Positions 53,211 to 64,000 of a stretch of 64,000 nucleotides of DNA are shown one piece after another. Location of the stretch: the NCBI RefSeq assembly GCF_958979055.1, contig NC_084886.1, positions 4,049,001 through 4,113,000 on the forward strand. The letters are read 5' to 3'. Within the stretch, counting starts at the first letter, position 1. Every line of letters begins with the position of its first letter. Origin of the DNA: Alnus glutinosa. Lineage: Eukaryota; Streptophyta; Magnoliopsida; Fagales; Betulaceae. Under the pieces are notes generated by a model that had not been told where the DNA came from, ran no database searches, and saw only the letters and a list, made by a program, of their open reading frames with translations. The position numbers were made by a program, and so were the translations under genes.

Positions 53211-53925
53211 TATGGCTTTGCCGAGGTTGCGAAGCACTATATATATAATTAGTAGTATGTATAATAAAAGTAATTGTGTTTTGGAGAATCTATCAAAAGG
53301 AAATGTAGTTAAGGCTCCACAGGAACAAATGATGAATCAAATGGTCAAAACCTTTCCCAACTTGTTAGTGGGCCATGCCGTAGGATTTGATCACATCACC
53401 CACGAAGTTGCAGCTAAGCTGTCTCTCCTGGAACCTGGTTGGACATCACCAGAACCACACATGGAAACCCCAACTGTCGCGCACGTAAACCGCAATTTAC
53501 CAGTGGGGCCTCATCAACAGGTGAATGATTATGCACCGCGCGATCTGGGGTTTGATAGAACGTGAAGTAGACGATCGGATCTTGACCGTATAGGCGAGCA
53601 AACTGTCGGGATTCGGGGATTACGAGGAGAGATACTGTAAAGTGTAAATGTAACAGAAGTGGTAGTGGCCGGCGTGAGCATGCGAGCGAGCTGTCAGACA
53701 CGTGCATGGGTTATTGAAATTTGAAAGTAAGCTAGGCATGATCGGCCCCCACCAAGCTCACAAAACGACAACCCAAATCGAGCGTGTGTGAGTGAGCGAA
53801 AAATTTCAAAGCTTTTTTCTTATACGCCGCGCCCGCGGCCTAATTATGGAGTTTATATGGTCCCTCAGTGGTACACGACTACACGTCCAAGCAGAGCCAT
53901 AGCTCGGCTCACATGGCCCCGTCCT

Positions 53926-53931
53926 TATAAA
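53926..53931 (+). promoter_or_regulatory. TATA box of the small bHLH gene
   Basis: TATAAA lies 116 nt upstream of the ATG at 54042, a normal spacing for a plant promoter with a leader of about 85 nt. The preceding 150 bp is GC-rich relative to its surroundings. Confidence 0.5.
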
Positions 53932-54041
53932 CTTCAACTCCCACACCCTTGGTCTTCTCATGATTTATATATATCTCCCCCATTGCCCATCTGCTCTCTA
54001 CAAAAAGTCTTGCCATTCTTCTTCTTGCTAGCTTAGCTTCA

Positions 54042-54269
54042 ATGGGTTCTAATGGTTGCAAAGAATTCTCTAAGGTGAAATGGAGGAGAAGGAAGAGGCG
54101 GGCGGGTCGTGGTCAGGTGGAAATGAAGGTCAGGAAGCTGCAGAGGCTCATTCCGGGCGGGCAAGGTTTGAATCCTGATCGGCTTTTTCTTCGCACCGCC
54201 GATTACATTCTGCATTTGAGGTTGCAAGTAAACGTTTTGCAAGCTCTTTCCAAGATTCACAAACCATGA
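54042..54269 (+). CDS. Small atypical bHLH protein, UPBEAT1/PAR1-like
   Basis: This is a single-exon gene of 75 residues starting with ATG at 54042 (MGSNGCKEFSKVKWRRRKRR). After a basic stretch (residues 12-22) comes a helix-loop-helix: MKVRKLQRLIPGG as helix 1, QGLNPDRLF as loop, and LRTADYILHLRLQVNVLQAL as helix 2, ending IHKP. The basic region lacks the His-Glu-Arg E-box contacts, so it should not bind E-boxes like a normal bHLH. Relatives (UPBEAT1, PAR1/PAR2 and similar) act in the nucleus, either by dimerising with and inhibiting other bHLH factors or, for UPBEAT1, by regulating peroxidase genes in roots. The sequence fits both sub-families, so I do not choose a symbol. A TATA box lies 116 nt upstream. 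Confidence 0.75.
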   Translation: MGSNGCKEFSKVKWRRRKRRAGRGQVEMKVRKLQRLIPGGQGLNPDRLFLRTADYILHLRLQVNVLQALSKIHKP

Positions 54270-55213
54270 GTTTGTGTTGGTTCATTATAATTAATCTTAT
54301 GTTACAAGTTAATAGTTGCTCGATCATTATGGCTTCTATATATATTGGTTAAATTAATGTAAGTTTCTTTTCTTCTTTCGTTATGCGTAAGGTCTAAAGA
54401 GGCCGGCCGTCCGATCTGTTGGGTATTGATCCTTTCTATGCTTTTACCATATATATTAAAAGCCTTGAGAGTTTAGAAAGTTCCGATTTCACCGGAAGGT
54501 TAGTTGTAAATTTCATTTCTTTCTCTTCTTTTCCATTGGTCATAAACTGCAAGCTAGAGAGAGAGCCAGTGTTTTCTTCTAGGGTTTTTAAAGTTTTTGA
54601 TCCTTGGTCCTTTAACTTGGTTACCTCTCCATTCTCTCTCTCTCTCTCTCTCTCTCTCTACAAGCCTTCCTCTTTGATTTTAAATGCACATTTTTAGGCT
54701 ATAGGTAACACTCTTAATTTTGAGATATATTTTCCTTGGTTAAAGTGGAGCTCCTTAATTAATTATCTTCTCATGGAAGGTCAAAGAATACTCAACACAA
54801 ATCCAGTATGAATTAATTACCTGAATGCAAAGTCAAGATATATACAGTACTATTTGTGAGCCATAATTACACCAAGCATATATTACAGATCTGATTTTGG
54901 AAAATGATCCATTGATTAGTTGACATATATATTTTTCCCCCAAAAATTTTCTTTTCTTCTGCTTCTTCAAAACTTCTTAACCACTGTACTATTCTTTTTC
55001 ACTTTCTTTTGGGTAATGCTAGCTAATAGTAATTAACATAGAAGATTCATTGCCGATACGTGTAAATTATAGAATGAAAACACATTAGAGGCACCACGAC
55101 TGCACTGACTTATAAATATCATGCAACTTGGAAAATTATGAGTGGTTTTAGGGCTTCTGATATCTGATTAATTAATGCCAACATCATTTCTTAAACCTAT
55201 ATTATTGTTTCTT

Positions 55214-55248
<35 letters not shown>

Positions 55249-56070
55249 TCAGTTAAACAAGATCGTGGAATTTGGTAATGGCTCATAAAATAAGGAATCT
55301 AACGAATTACTGCAGACTAAAAAATCAGTTTGCACTGCGGATAGTTTCATCTAATTTCTGGCAAAATTAAAACATCATTAAAAAAACAACCTGAACGGCT
55401 TATATATATATATATGCTCTTGTCCAATTGGCCAAAACTGTAAAACAAAGCTAAAAATAGCTAGAAGAAGAAAATTTGAGGCTAATTTTTGTTCACGGGT
55501 CAACACACATCATTTAGAATAAAGAACGTGGAACAAACCGGTATATTTATATATTGTGCATCTTGTGACAGAAACTTCCAAAGCAGTTGGGAAGTTGGTC
55601 TCTCTTTTTCTCCATCGTTTGTAATTCCGCCCGCTACCCCACTCTGTTTTATTAAATCGATCACCACTGGTATCCAAAACGATAAGAAAAAAATATTGTT
55701 TAATGATTTAGTTCATATTTTAATGATTTTATTCATGTATAGACTTAAACTCTCATTCAACGGGTAAAATAAAATAGAAAGAAAATGACGAAAATAAGGT
55801 TTGATCGATCAAAACCCTTATTCTGATATTATATTCATGGGCGGGTTGAGCCTTAGGTGACTTAAGCAGTCGCCTAAGGCCTCCAATTGAACAAGGTCCC
55901 CAACTAATAATTATACAATATATATATATAAGGCTCTACTATAGTAAAAATATAATAAAATATTCTTTAATTAAGGGCCTCCACTTAATATATAATTGTA
56001 CAATAAAGGTTATTTCCAAAACAAATTTTAATACTAATATCATAAAAATTTAATAAATAGTTTCTAATTA
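54270..56070. other. Spacer downstream of the small bHLH gene
   Basis: It contains a CT tract at 54635-54659 and a TA tract at 55218-55246. No further gene is supported. Confidence 0.45.
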
Positions 56071-58652
56071 AGGCCATCACTTATGGTAAAAGTAATTACA
56101 AATTGAAAATCTAAAAAACAACCCATAATTATTGGAAAGTCCCACTTGTTTACTCTTTTTAAAGCTCATTTTTTACCTTAATTTGTGATGTGTCGTTCAT
56201 CTCCTCCCTAATCGCTGCTGCTGTTTGCTGGTTGTATTTTTGCTTTGAATAAGAGTTTTATTCTCTTTAGATCTATCCTCATTGACTATCTATGGGATGA
56301 AGATCGATTAGTCAAGTGTGAAGGGTTATCTCTTACAGTATGGATAGTTTGGTGTGAGGAGTTATCTCTCACGGCCGATTTAAATAATTTTTTCTATGAT
56401 ATTTGGCTACCCTAGTTTTAGATCTAATATACTCGGAACAGATTTGCTCTTTAACTATTTGTGTACATGGGTTAGCAGAAGATGAAAGTCATAAATAGTA
56501 TTTTATTGTAAGAATTTTGTTTGCATATATGATCACTATGTAACATCATAGCATGTGGCTATGATTTTGCAGAACTTTATACTTTGTGATATAAGAGCTT
56601 TATGCTTGTGATATTTGATCAATGCAATACTCATATTTTTTTGTTTTTTTTTTTTTTACATTCATGAAATTAGTCCAACGTGCATAATTTTTTATCCAAT
56701 ATTTATTTGAATTGAATGTTTAGAAAAATGTGAAAAGTCTTCGAAGTGCATAAATTCTCGTTGCTTGCGTTATGCATAATAGATAGAATTACACCCTCAG
56801 TGACTCTTCAATGCCCAACAATTTTTTCCGCATTATGTTCTATTATAAATTAATCGTTATATAACTTATTTTTATTTTTCTCTTTATTTTTATTTAAATC
56901 TTATTATTTCATATCTTTGAATCAAGTGGTACGTCATCCTATATCTAATAAGTTATTAATATTAAATAAAAAAAATATAATACAAATTCATTTTAATTAA
57001 TATTTAAATATAAAACAATAATCTTACTTAAACTTATCCCTTAATTAGGCAAGGGAGGAGCTTCCTTAGGGGGCTTGGTTTTCCCTAAAAAATAAAATTA
57101 AAAATTAAAAAGGTAAAAAATTAAAATGTTACCCTGAATTTTTTTTTTTTTTTTTTTTTAAGTTTTGCCCCCCCCCCCCCCCCCCCAATATATATATAAT
57201 TTTGCTCCTCAAATCCCAAATGAGCCAATCCCAAATATTAATGCTGGCACTACGCACCCTTGGCCTTAGACTTCAAAATTTATCGAATTGGCCCTAATTA
57301 TATTAACCCATGCACCACTTGCGCATGCATGTACCTAAAAATTTAAGTTGATAAAAAATAAGGTCATCGCTTATGGTAAAAGTAATTACAAATTAAAAAT
57401 CTAAAAAAATCCCATAATTTATTGGAAAGTTCCACTTATTTAGTCTTTTTAAAGCTCAATTTTTACCTTTGTGATGTGCTGTTCATCTCCTCCCTGGCTG
57501 CTTCTGCTATTTGCAGGTTGTATTTTTGCTTTGAATAAGAGTTTTCTTCTTTTTAGATCTGTCCTCATGGGTGATCTATGGGAAGAAGATTAGTCAAGTG
57601 TGAGGGGTTATCTCTTACAGTTTGGTGTGATGGGCTATCTCTCACGGCCGATTTAAATAATTTTGTCTATGATATTTGGCTACTCTTATCTTAGATCTAG
57701 TCTACTCGGAACTGATTTGCTCGTTAACTATTTTTGTACATGAGTTAGCACAAGATAAAAGTCATAGATAGTATTTTATTGTGTAAGAATTTTGTTTGTA
57801 TATATGATTACTATGTAACTTCATAGCATGTGACTATGATTTTGCAGAACTTTATGCTTTGTAATGTAAGAGCTTTATGCTCGTGATCTTTGATCAGTGA
57901 AATACTCAGATCTTTCGTTAAAAAAAAAAAAAAAAATCATTTTTATATTCATGAAATTAGTCCAACGTGCATAATTTTTTCTCTAATATTTATTTGAATT
58001 GAGTGTTTAGAAAAATGTGAAAAGTCTTCGAAGTGCATAAATTCTCATTATTTTCATTGTGCATAATAGATAGAATTTTAGTGACTCTTCAATGCCGAAC
58101 AATTTTTTTCGCATTATGTTCTATTACAAATTAATCGATATATAACTTATTTCTAATTTTCTTATTATTTTTCTTTAAATCTTATTATTTCATATCTTTG
58201 AATCAAGGGATAAGTCATCCTATATCTAATAAGTTTTATATATATATATACATTTTACAAATAGAAGAAAGTGCTCTAATTGACATATTAAATAAAAAAA
58301 AATAATATAAATTTATTTTAATTAATATTTAAATATAAAAAAAAAAAATATCACTTAAAATTGTCTCTTAGGCAAGGGTGAAGCTACCTTGGGGCTTGGT
58401 TTTCCCTAAAAAAAAAAATATATATTAAAATTTTACCCTTTAATTTTTAATTTTTAGTTTTGCCCCCTATATATATATATATAATTTTTTTTTAAAAAAA
58501 AAAAAAAAAAAAAATTTGCTTCTCAAATCTCAAATGCTAGCTCCGTCCCAGGGTGCCTTAGACCTCAAAATTTATCGAACCGGCCCTGATTATATTAACC
58601 CATGCACCACTTCCGAATGCATGTACCTAAAAATTTAAGTTAATAGAAAATA
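56071..58652. repeat. Tandem duplication, two copies of about 1.29 kb
   Basis: Copy 1 is 56071-57360 and copy 2 is 57361-58652. Shared landmarks come in the same order with an offset near 1,290: CACTTATGGTAAAAGTAATT, then TGTATTTTTGCTTTGAATAA, CTCTCACGGCCGATTTAAAT, TAGTCCAACGTGCATAATTT, CTTGGTTTTCCCTAAAAAA and CATGCACCACTTGCGCATGC-like text. The copies differ by small indels and substitutions. Copy 1 has a T-rich tract and copy 2 an A-rich tract at the same point (56637-56659 and 57919-57935), as if a poly(A) tail had changed. No coding frame is kept in either copy. Confidence 0.85.
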
Positions 58653-59511
58653 ATTTTATTTAATTATTTAGTTAATATTTTAACTAACTTTCTCGAAGTT
58701 CCGTAATCTCTCATCTTTACTCTTGAGTCCAATCAATGTAGTTCTTGATTTCAAATATATGGTCAAATGGAACCAATTAATTAGGCTTGATTACGCGCCT
58801 CTAATTATTAGAATATAGCGCGCGTGTCCTACCTACTCTCAAATTAATTAAAGATTAATCAATGATTCATCGGGTGTTAGATTGAACGTAATTAAGGGAT
58901 GGGCGTACTGTAACAATATTTTATTGAGATGCATCGATCTGTTGGCGCTAGCTAGTAGCTAGGACGGACGTACTGTCGGTTGAATCAATTCACTCCTATC
59001 CAGTTGGGCGGACAGTGGACCATATTTTCTTGGGAAAATTCCATTGGAAAAATGGACACACTTGAAGTTAAAGGCCCCAGCGAGCGCATGCATATATAGT
59101 GAGGAGGGCACTCGTTTAATGAAAACGACACATATATACTCTGTCTTCCATGTGTTTTGGTTTATATGAAATTGGCCGGAAGTATTATATATATACTCAA
59201 CGTTATAATTCAGAAGATAATGAAGATATGGATGTCATGCGCGTGTATATATATATATCATGAAACCGCTTCACACTTATTTTCCGTGTCTTCTTTTGAT
59301 CACTCCTTCAACTTTCGCGTAATGAGTTTCTTTGTTTTTTCAACTCGTAATCATGCAAGGAGATATTAAAGGTTAAATTGTAATTTTGTCAAACGTTTAA
59401 CTGTACATATTTAAAAATTATTTTTTCAATCACACTTTTTAAAATTATAAACTCAAACGTACATATTTTTAGTCAAAACACCGAAACTGGTCAATTCTCA
59501 AGGAATAAATA

Positions 59512-59548
<37 letters not shown>

Positions 59549-60667
59549 ATTTACTTTAACCATAATGCTTCTGACATCAAATCAAATCGAGTCGGACATA
59601 TGCATGCATGTACAAGCCAAGCTCCAAATAACCTCACAATTCATTCATCAAGATATTCTTCATCGCAATTCACAACCACGCCTTTACCTGTGAAGTGGGT
59701 TTACATGTAATAATAAGGACAGAGACTGCATCGACATTTTTAGGCAGACCACTGCAAAAAGAAGAGTCTAATCAACATTAATTAAACAAGGGAACCTATA
59801 CACAGGACAACCAGTCACTCACAATATATTAGAAGCTCAAAGGAAGATCAGGTGTACGTGCTCAAGCCAACGACAATATATAGACGACGCTTGGCGTAAA
59901 TGATCATATTCTTCGGACCGAAGAACGTGACCGCATGGCCTACCTGCAGTCCAGATATCCTCGCCAGCTTCATAATTAACAACCATATATATATATATAC
60001 GCACAACGTACGTATCCCAATGCTTTCCGAGTATATTTACGAACATGATCAAAGAGACCAGGTTTTTCCTACGTCAAACGTACGTCCTTTTTCTTTGTGT
60101 GTGTGCGTGTTTTTTTTTTCTTTCTTTCAATTGTTTATCCCCGAATTGAATTACATGGTAATTAAGATTGTCTGAAATATTTCCGTCTTTCAAGGCTTGA
60201 TTAATGCGCGTGGGATTAAATTGACTAATAAAGGTCCACATGAGCAATGAGCATATATAACCAATTAACTACTGCATGCACATTGCACCATTCTTTTCCT
60301 GAAAGTTCGAGGAGAATTTAATGATTTTGTCATTTTTGTACGTGCATCTACCCTGTGATGTACGTTTCAAGTTTATGGCTATCTTCTAAAGTCGGCAAGC
60401 ATCTGTATCATTGCTTCAATCCTATGGCCATTGCTTCTGTTTTCTGTAAGATTATATAATTCCTTAACTCCTGATATGGAAAAGCTTTTTGGACTGGATA
60501 TGGGCCCAATATTTAATGATGCTGAACCACAGCACATGATCGATCATACCTTTTTCTTCTTTTCTTTTTTTTTTTTCTTTTTTACTTTGGTCGGAATTCC
60601 CATGCATTTGAGCTTTGCCTTTTTGGTTTTGCATATATATATATATATATTGGATTCCATGTTTTCT

Positions 60668-60709
<42 letters not shown>

Positions 60710-62740
60710 CGCTCTACGGCCGTACGACATCGGGAGGGAATAGTGTATTGATCCTTGCATGCATTTAGTTGTTTCAAAGGGAATTAAGAAATTAATTTTT
60801 GCTTTTATTGTAAGAGATTAATTAAAAATATCATTTATAGAGATAAAGTTTAAAGAATAAGTAATTCTAATTAACTACCCAATTCTCATGTTATTTGGCT
60901 GATATATATGACAATAATGCCCATTAATTTGTCATTGAATTTTTTCTTCTTTTAATAAAGGTTGATGGGTAATAATAATATTGTCACATTAGTTGAGTAT
61001 GTAGTATTACTCTTCAAAAAGACTGTTCCTTTTGATTGACATTGCCTAGAACATAATCCTCTTTATTTCAGTTCTTCAAATAAAAAGAAATTACTCAAAG
61101 TTTATATTTTATTTTATAGATCTAACCGCATATATAATACTACGTGGTTAATATATTTAAATAACGTGACATTGTGTACACAAAACAAAATTTTGAGTAC
61201 CAAATGACTCCTCCTGTACGTCCCTTGGCCTTCCCCAGCTAGTATGTGGTATTACTCTTCAAATTGGAGAGCCGGATGTAAGAATTTTTTTGATAATTTT
61301 TTATTACAAAACCAGATAGATTGGCTAAAAGGTTAATTTGTTAATTAAAAAGTTGAATGTGAATGCTTTTACCCTGGCTGCCGAAGGTCACCACCATAGA
61401 AAATTATTTATTAACACACTGACTTCTTCATGCCTACCAAATATTTAACTGATAATTTTATAATAAGAAATTTGTTTCTTGTGCCGTACTACATAAATTA
61501 TTTTTCAAAACCAAGTCAAATTCGAATTCTTATAAATTAATTTATAACTGAATAAAATAAATTTTAAATAAAATTGCAAATAAACTCTAAAGGGCTTTGT
61601 GCTGCATGCCTCCTGAGTCCTGACTGGTTCAATAAAAGAAGACACGCCATGGCATGGATCCTTAATTGGACCACCAAGGATCCAGAGACCAATTACTTTT
61701 GGGCCATACGACTTGAGGTCCGCCACAGCATGCCATGGATTCTTAACTCGACTACCAACTTTCATTACTTTATTTGAAACTATTTTATCAAAAATAAAAA
61801 AAAAATAAAATTGAAAATCATGTACATATAATTATGTATAGATATAATTTATTTGACTATATTATTTTTATAATTTATTTTATTATTTTGGTTTTCATTA
61901 TAATTTATGTCTTATTTGTTATTAAGGAAGGATACACTTATTCCCCTCAAACTACCATTTTATTGTCAATATACCACAAAACTACTAATTATGTCAATAT
62001 TTCATTTTAAACTACTAAAAAAATTGTCTGTCTCTCTTAAAGTCAACAAAAAACAAAAATAACCCAAAAAAAGTTCAATAAGATAAATATATCCTTATAA
62101 ATTCGAGAAAAAAAAAAAAAAAACTAAAACTAAAAGACAAGTTTTTTCTAAAAAAAGATTTTTTTTTTTTTTTTTTTTTAAGATTGAAAAGAAAAACAAA
62201 TTTCTTTTTTAGAAAACAAAGATAATAAAAAAATAACGGGAAAAATAAAATTCCAAGAAGGTGGCCGAACTGAAAATTATATAAAAAAAAAAAAATTATT
62301 ACTATTAAATTGGTAATAAATCTCTATTAAATTTTAATTTTAATTACATCAATTTTGAAGACAACGTTAACACGAAAAAGAATCAAAAGATGTCTAAAGT
62401 TTTACTCAAAGAACTGTGTGCACGTGGCACGACACATCAACCAATGAATAAGGGTGCCGTGACACGTTCACAGCCCACAGGGTCAATGCCCTTCTATGGC
62501 CTTGTCATTAGAAAATGACAATCGTGCCCCTTTAGTTCTTTTTGGCTCCCTAATCTTCGCTTTTTGGAAGCTCCTATGACGTTCCTCGTTGCCTGTACTC
62601 TCTTTCGCTTCCATTATTTAAAGGATTAAAATCCCTCGAAGGGTAGCATTTTTTTGTTGCTGGGTTTCTTTTATTTTTTATTTGTTTTTTCTTTTCCCAC
62701 TGCAACAAACACTGACCAAGACAAGACTCATCAAGTACAT
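58653..62740. other. AT-rich spacer before the ATL46-like gene
   Basis: It holds poly(A) at 59519-59545, a TA tract and (CT)n at 60632-60706, and at 61930-62050 one arm resembling the foldback at 13.56 kb. No gene is supported. Confidence 0.4.
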
Positions 62741-62782
62741 GAAAAAATGGCTCCATTAATGGCGGATTTTCTCAGAGTTGAG
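62741..62782 (+). other. Possible non-coding first exon of the ATL46-like gene
   Basis: A splice donor GAG|GTAGGTAA lies at 62782/62783. A TATTTAAA-type box lies about 130 nt before it. The coding start at 63174 is preceded by several AG acceptors (for example near 63135 and 63155), so a leader intron of about 350-370 nt is plausible. The ATGs in this stretch are not in a frame that continues into the protein. Confidence 0.35.
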
Positions 62783-63173
62783 GTAGGTAAACTGCAACCT
62801 TGACATCTCTAAAGTGTGCTCCTTTTTCAATATTTTCACGCCAATTTTTTTGGGCTTCATGTCAATGCAAAGATAAGAGATGGTACTTTGGTATCAAGTA
62901 AATATTTTCGCACTAAAAGCCTACCAGTTTGGTTGAAATCTGAGTCAAATTGCGTGGATGTTGTGTGTACATTATTGACTAAACTATTATGGGTTTCTTG
63001 TGAGTGCAAGAAATAATGTGCCTATTGCTTGTTTACCGCAATATATGAGTTGGGTTTGATCTCAAAGGAATCAAGAAAAATTTTGTCTTGAGGTTACATA
63101 TGGGTTATTCTCTGTGTTTGCGATTCAAGGTAGCTGAGAGCAGTGGTGGTATTTAGCATGTCTATATACTAAA

Positions 63174-64000
63174 ATGTCTTGGGTTCAATCTCAAGTCAGG
63201 CTGAAAGATGGTTTTCTCACCAGCCCTCCTCTCTCTCATCCGCTCTCTTCTTCTCCTTCTTCTTCTGCTTCATTGCCATATAATGGTGATTACCAGAAAC
63301 AATCAACACCACCATCGTCATCATCATCTGGAAGCAAAATAAGTCCAGCAATTCTTTTTATCATTGTAATTCTAGCTGTTATCTTTTTCATATCTGGTCT
63401 CCTTCACTTGCTTATCAGATTTGTCATAAAGCATAGACCTTCATCAGCAATTACTGAATCCGATAGATACCCAGAAATGTCTGGGTCCGATGCTTTTCAA
63501 AGACAGTTGCAACAACTCTTTCATCTCCATGATTCTGGCCTAGATCAGGCTTTCATAGATGCTCTCCCTGTCTTCCTTTACAAAGAAATTGTGGGTCTGA
63601 AAGAGCCATTTGATTGCGCAGTTTGCCTCTGTGAATTTTCAGAACAAGACAAGTTGAGGTTGCTTCCCATGTGTAGTCATGCTTTTCATATTGGGTGTAT
63701 AGACACATGGTTGCTTTCAAATTCAACCTGCCCTCTTTGTAGAGGGAACCTTTACACACCTGGGCTTGACATCGAAAACCCAGTTTTTTACTTTGAAGAT
63801 GGAAGGGAAGAAGATGGGATTTCAGGCATTGGGGGAAGTGGGATTCTTTCTGGTCAAAAACCTTCAGAGAACGAGATTGTTAGTGAAAAGAGGGTATTTT
63901 GTATAAGACTTGGCAAATATAGAAGCTCAAACGATGGAGGAGGAGGAGGAGGAGTGGAGAGAGGAGAGGAAGAGACCAGTACTAGTAGTTTGGATGCAAG
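63174..64000 (+). CDS. ATL46: RING-H2 finger E3 ubiquitin ligase, ATL46-like; cut by right window edge
   Basis: The frame opens with ATG at 63174 (MSWVQSQVRLKDG) and is unbroken for 275 codons to the end of the window. Order of parts: a Ser/Pro-rich N terminus, one hydrophobic membrane helix at about residues 58-82 (AILFIIVILAVIFF and on), the ATL family GLD motif at residues 122-124 within HDSGLDQAFIDALPVF, and a RING-H2 finger at 148-189 with C148-x2-C151, the C-S-H-A-F-H-I-G-C core and CPLC at the end. An acidic and Gly-rich tail follows. ATL proteins sit in a membrane and recruit E2 enzymes to ubiquitinate targets, often in defence or stress responses. The MSW start, spacing and no intron fit ATL46 best; ATL13 is the nearest alternative. 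The 3' end is outside the window. Confidence 0.9.
   Translation, partial: MSWVQSQVRLKDGFLTSPPLSHPLSSSPSSSASLPYNGDYQKQSTPPSSSSSGSKISPAILFIIVILAVIFFISGLLHLLIRFVIKHRPSSAITESDRYPEMSGSDAFQRQLQQLFHLHDSGLDQAFIDALPVFLYKEIVGLKEPFDCAVCLCEFSEQDKLRLLPMCSHAFHIGCIDTWLLSNSTCPLCRGNLYTPGLDIENPVFYFEDGREEDGISGIGGSGILSGQKPSENEIVSEKRVFCIRLGKYRSSNDGGGGGGVERGEEETSTSSLDA

Noticed and set aside
53212..53565. 117-codon open frame upstream of the small bHLH gene
   Set aside because: It has an ATG but no recognisable domain, a start within a TA repeat region and a position in the likely promoter.

Overview
This is nuclear DNA from a flowering plant, most likely a woody eudicot. It has many short exons split by AT-rich GT-AG introns, long gene-poor spacers, many (TA)n and (CT)n tracts, homopolymers, MITEs and non-LTR retroelement tails. 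The gene set (WAT1-related transporters, an RSS3-like regulator, a dual-start threonyl-tRNA synthetase, a tiny atypical bHLH protein and an ATL46-type RING-H2 ligase) is plant-specific. The retroelement tails recall those of Fagales, but that is an impression, not a result.

Layout. 0.3-13 kb: a tandem WAT1-related (EamA) cluster, all on the minus strand. It holds a 5' part of one copy running off the left edge, a clearly broken copy, a two-exon relic and one intact seven-exon gene coding for 350 residues. A CACTA element nested in an older inverted-repeat element separates the first two copies. 13-28 kb: no gene found. This spacer holds foldback MITEs, a LINE 3' end, a copia RNase H relic, a diverged ~260 bp tandem array carrying a MITE with a perfect target-site duplication, and twin foldbacks with a third element inside. 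28.4-30.2 kb: a seven-exon RSS3-like gene on the plus strand, followed at once by a ~1 kb retroelement with target-site duplications. 33.4-45.6 kb: a 20-exon threonyl-tRNA synthetase gene on the minus strand. Its introns and upstream region have collected several dated-looking insertions, and one intron has a GC donor. 46-63 kb: mostly repeats, with a one-exon small bHLH-like gene at 54.0 kb and a 1.29 kb tandem duplication at 56.1-58.65 kb. 63.17-64 kb: the 5' coding part of an ATL46-like gene, cut by the right edge.

The genes do not form a pathway. The only functional cluster is the WAT1 family, which shows gene birth and death by tandem duplication. I found no new multi-gene system. The most unusual signals are the GC-AG intron, the two in-frame synthetase starts, a 16-nt retroelement stub with a 19-nt duplication, the nested CACTA with a spliced-leader-like segment, and the two tandem duplications.
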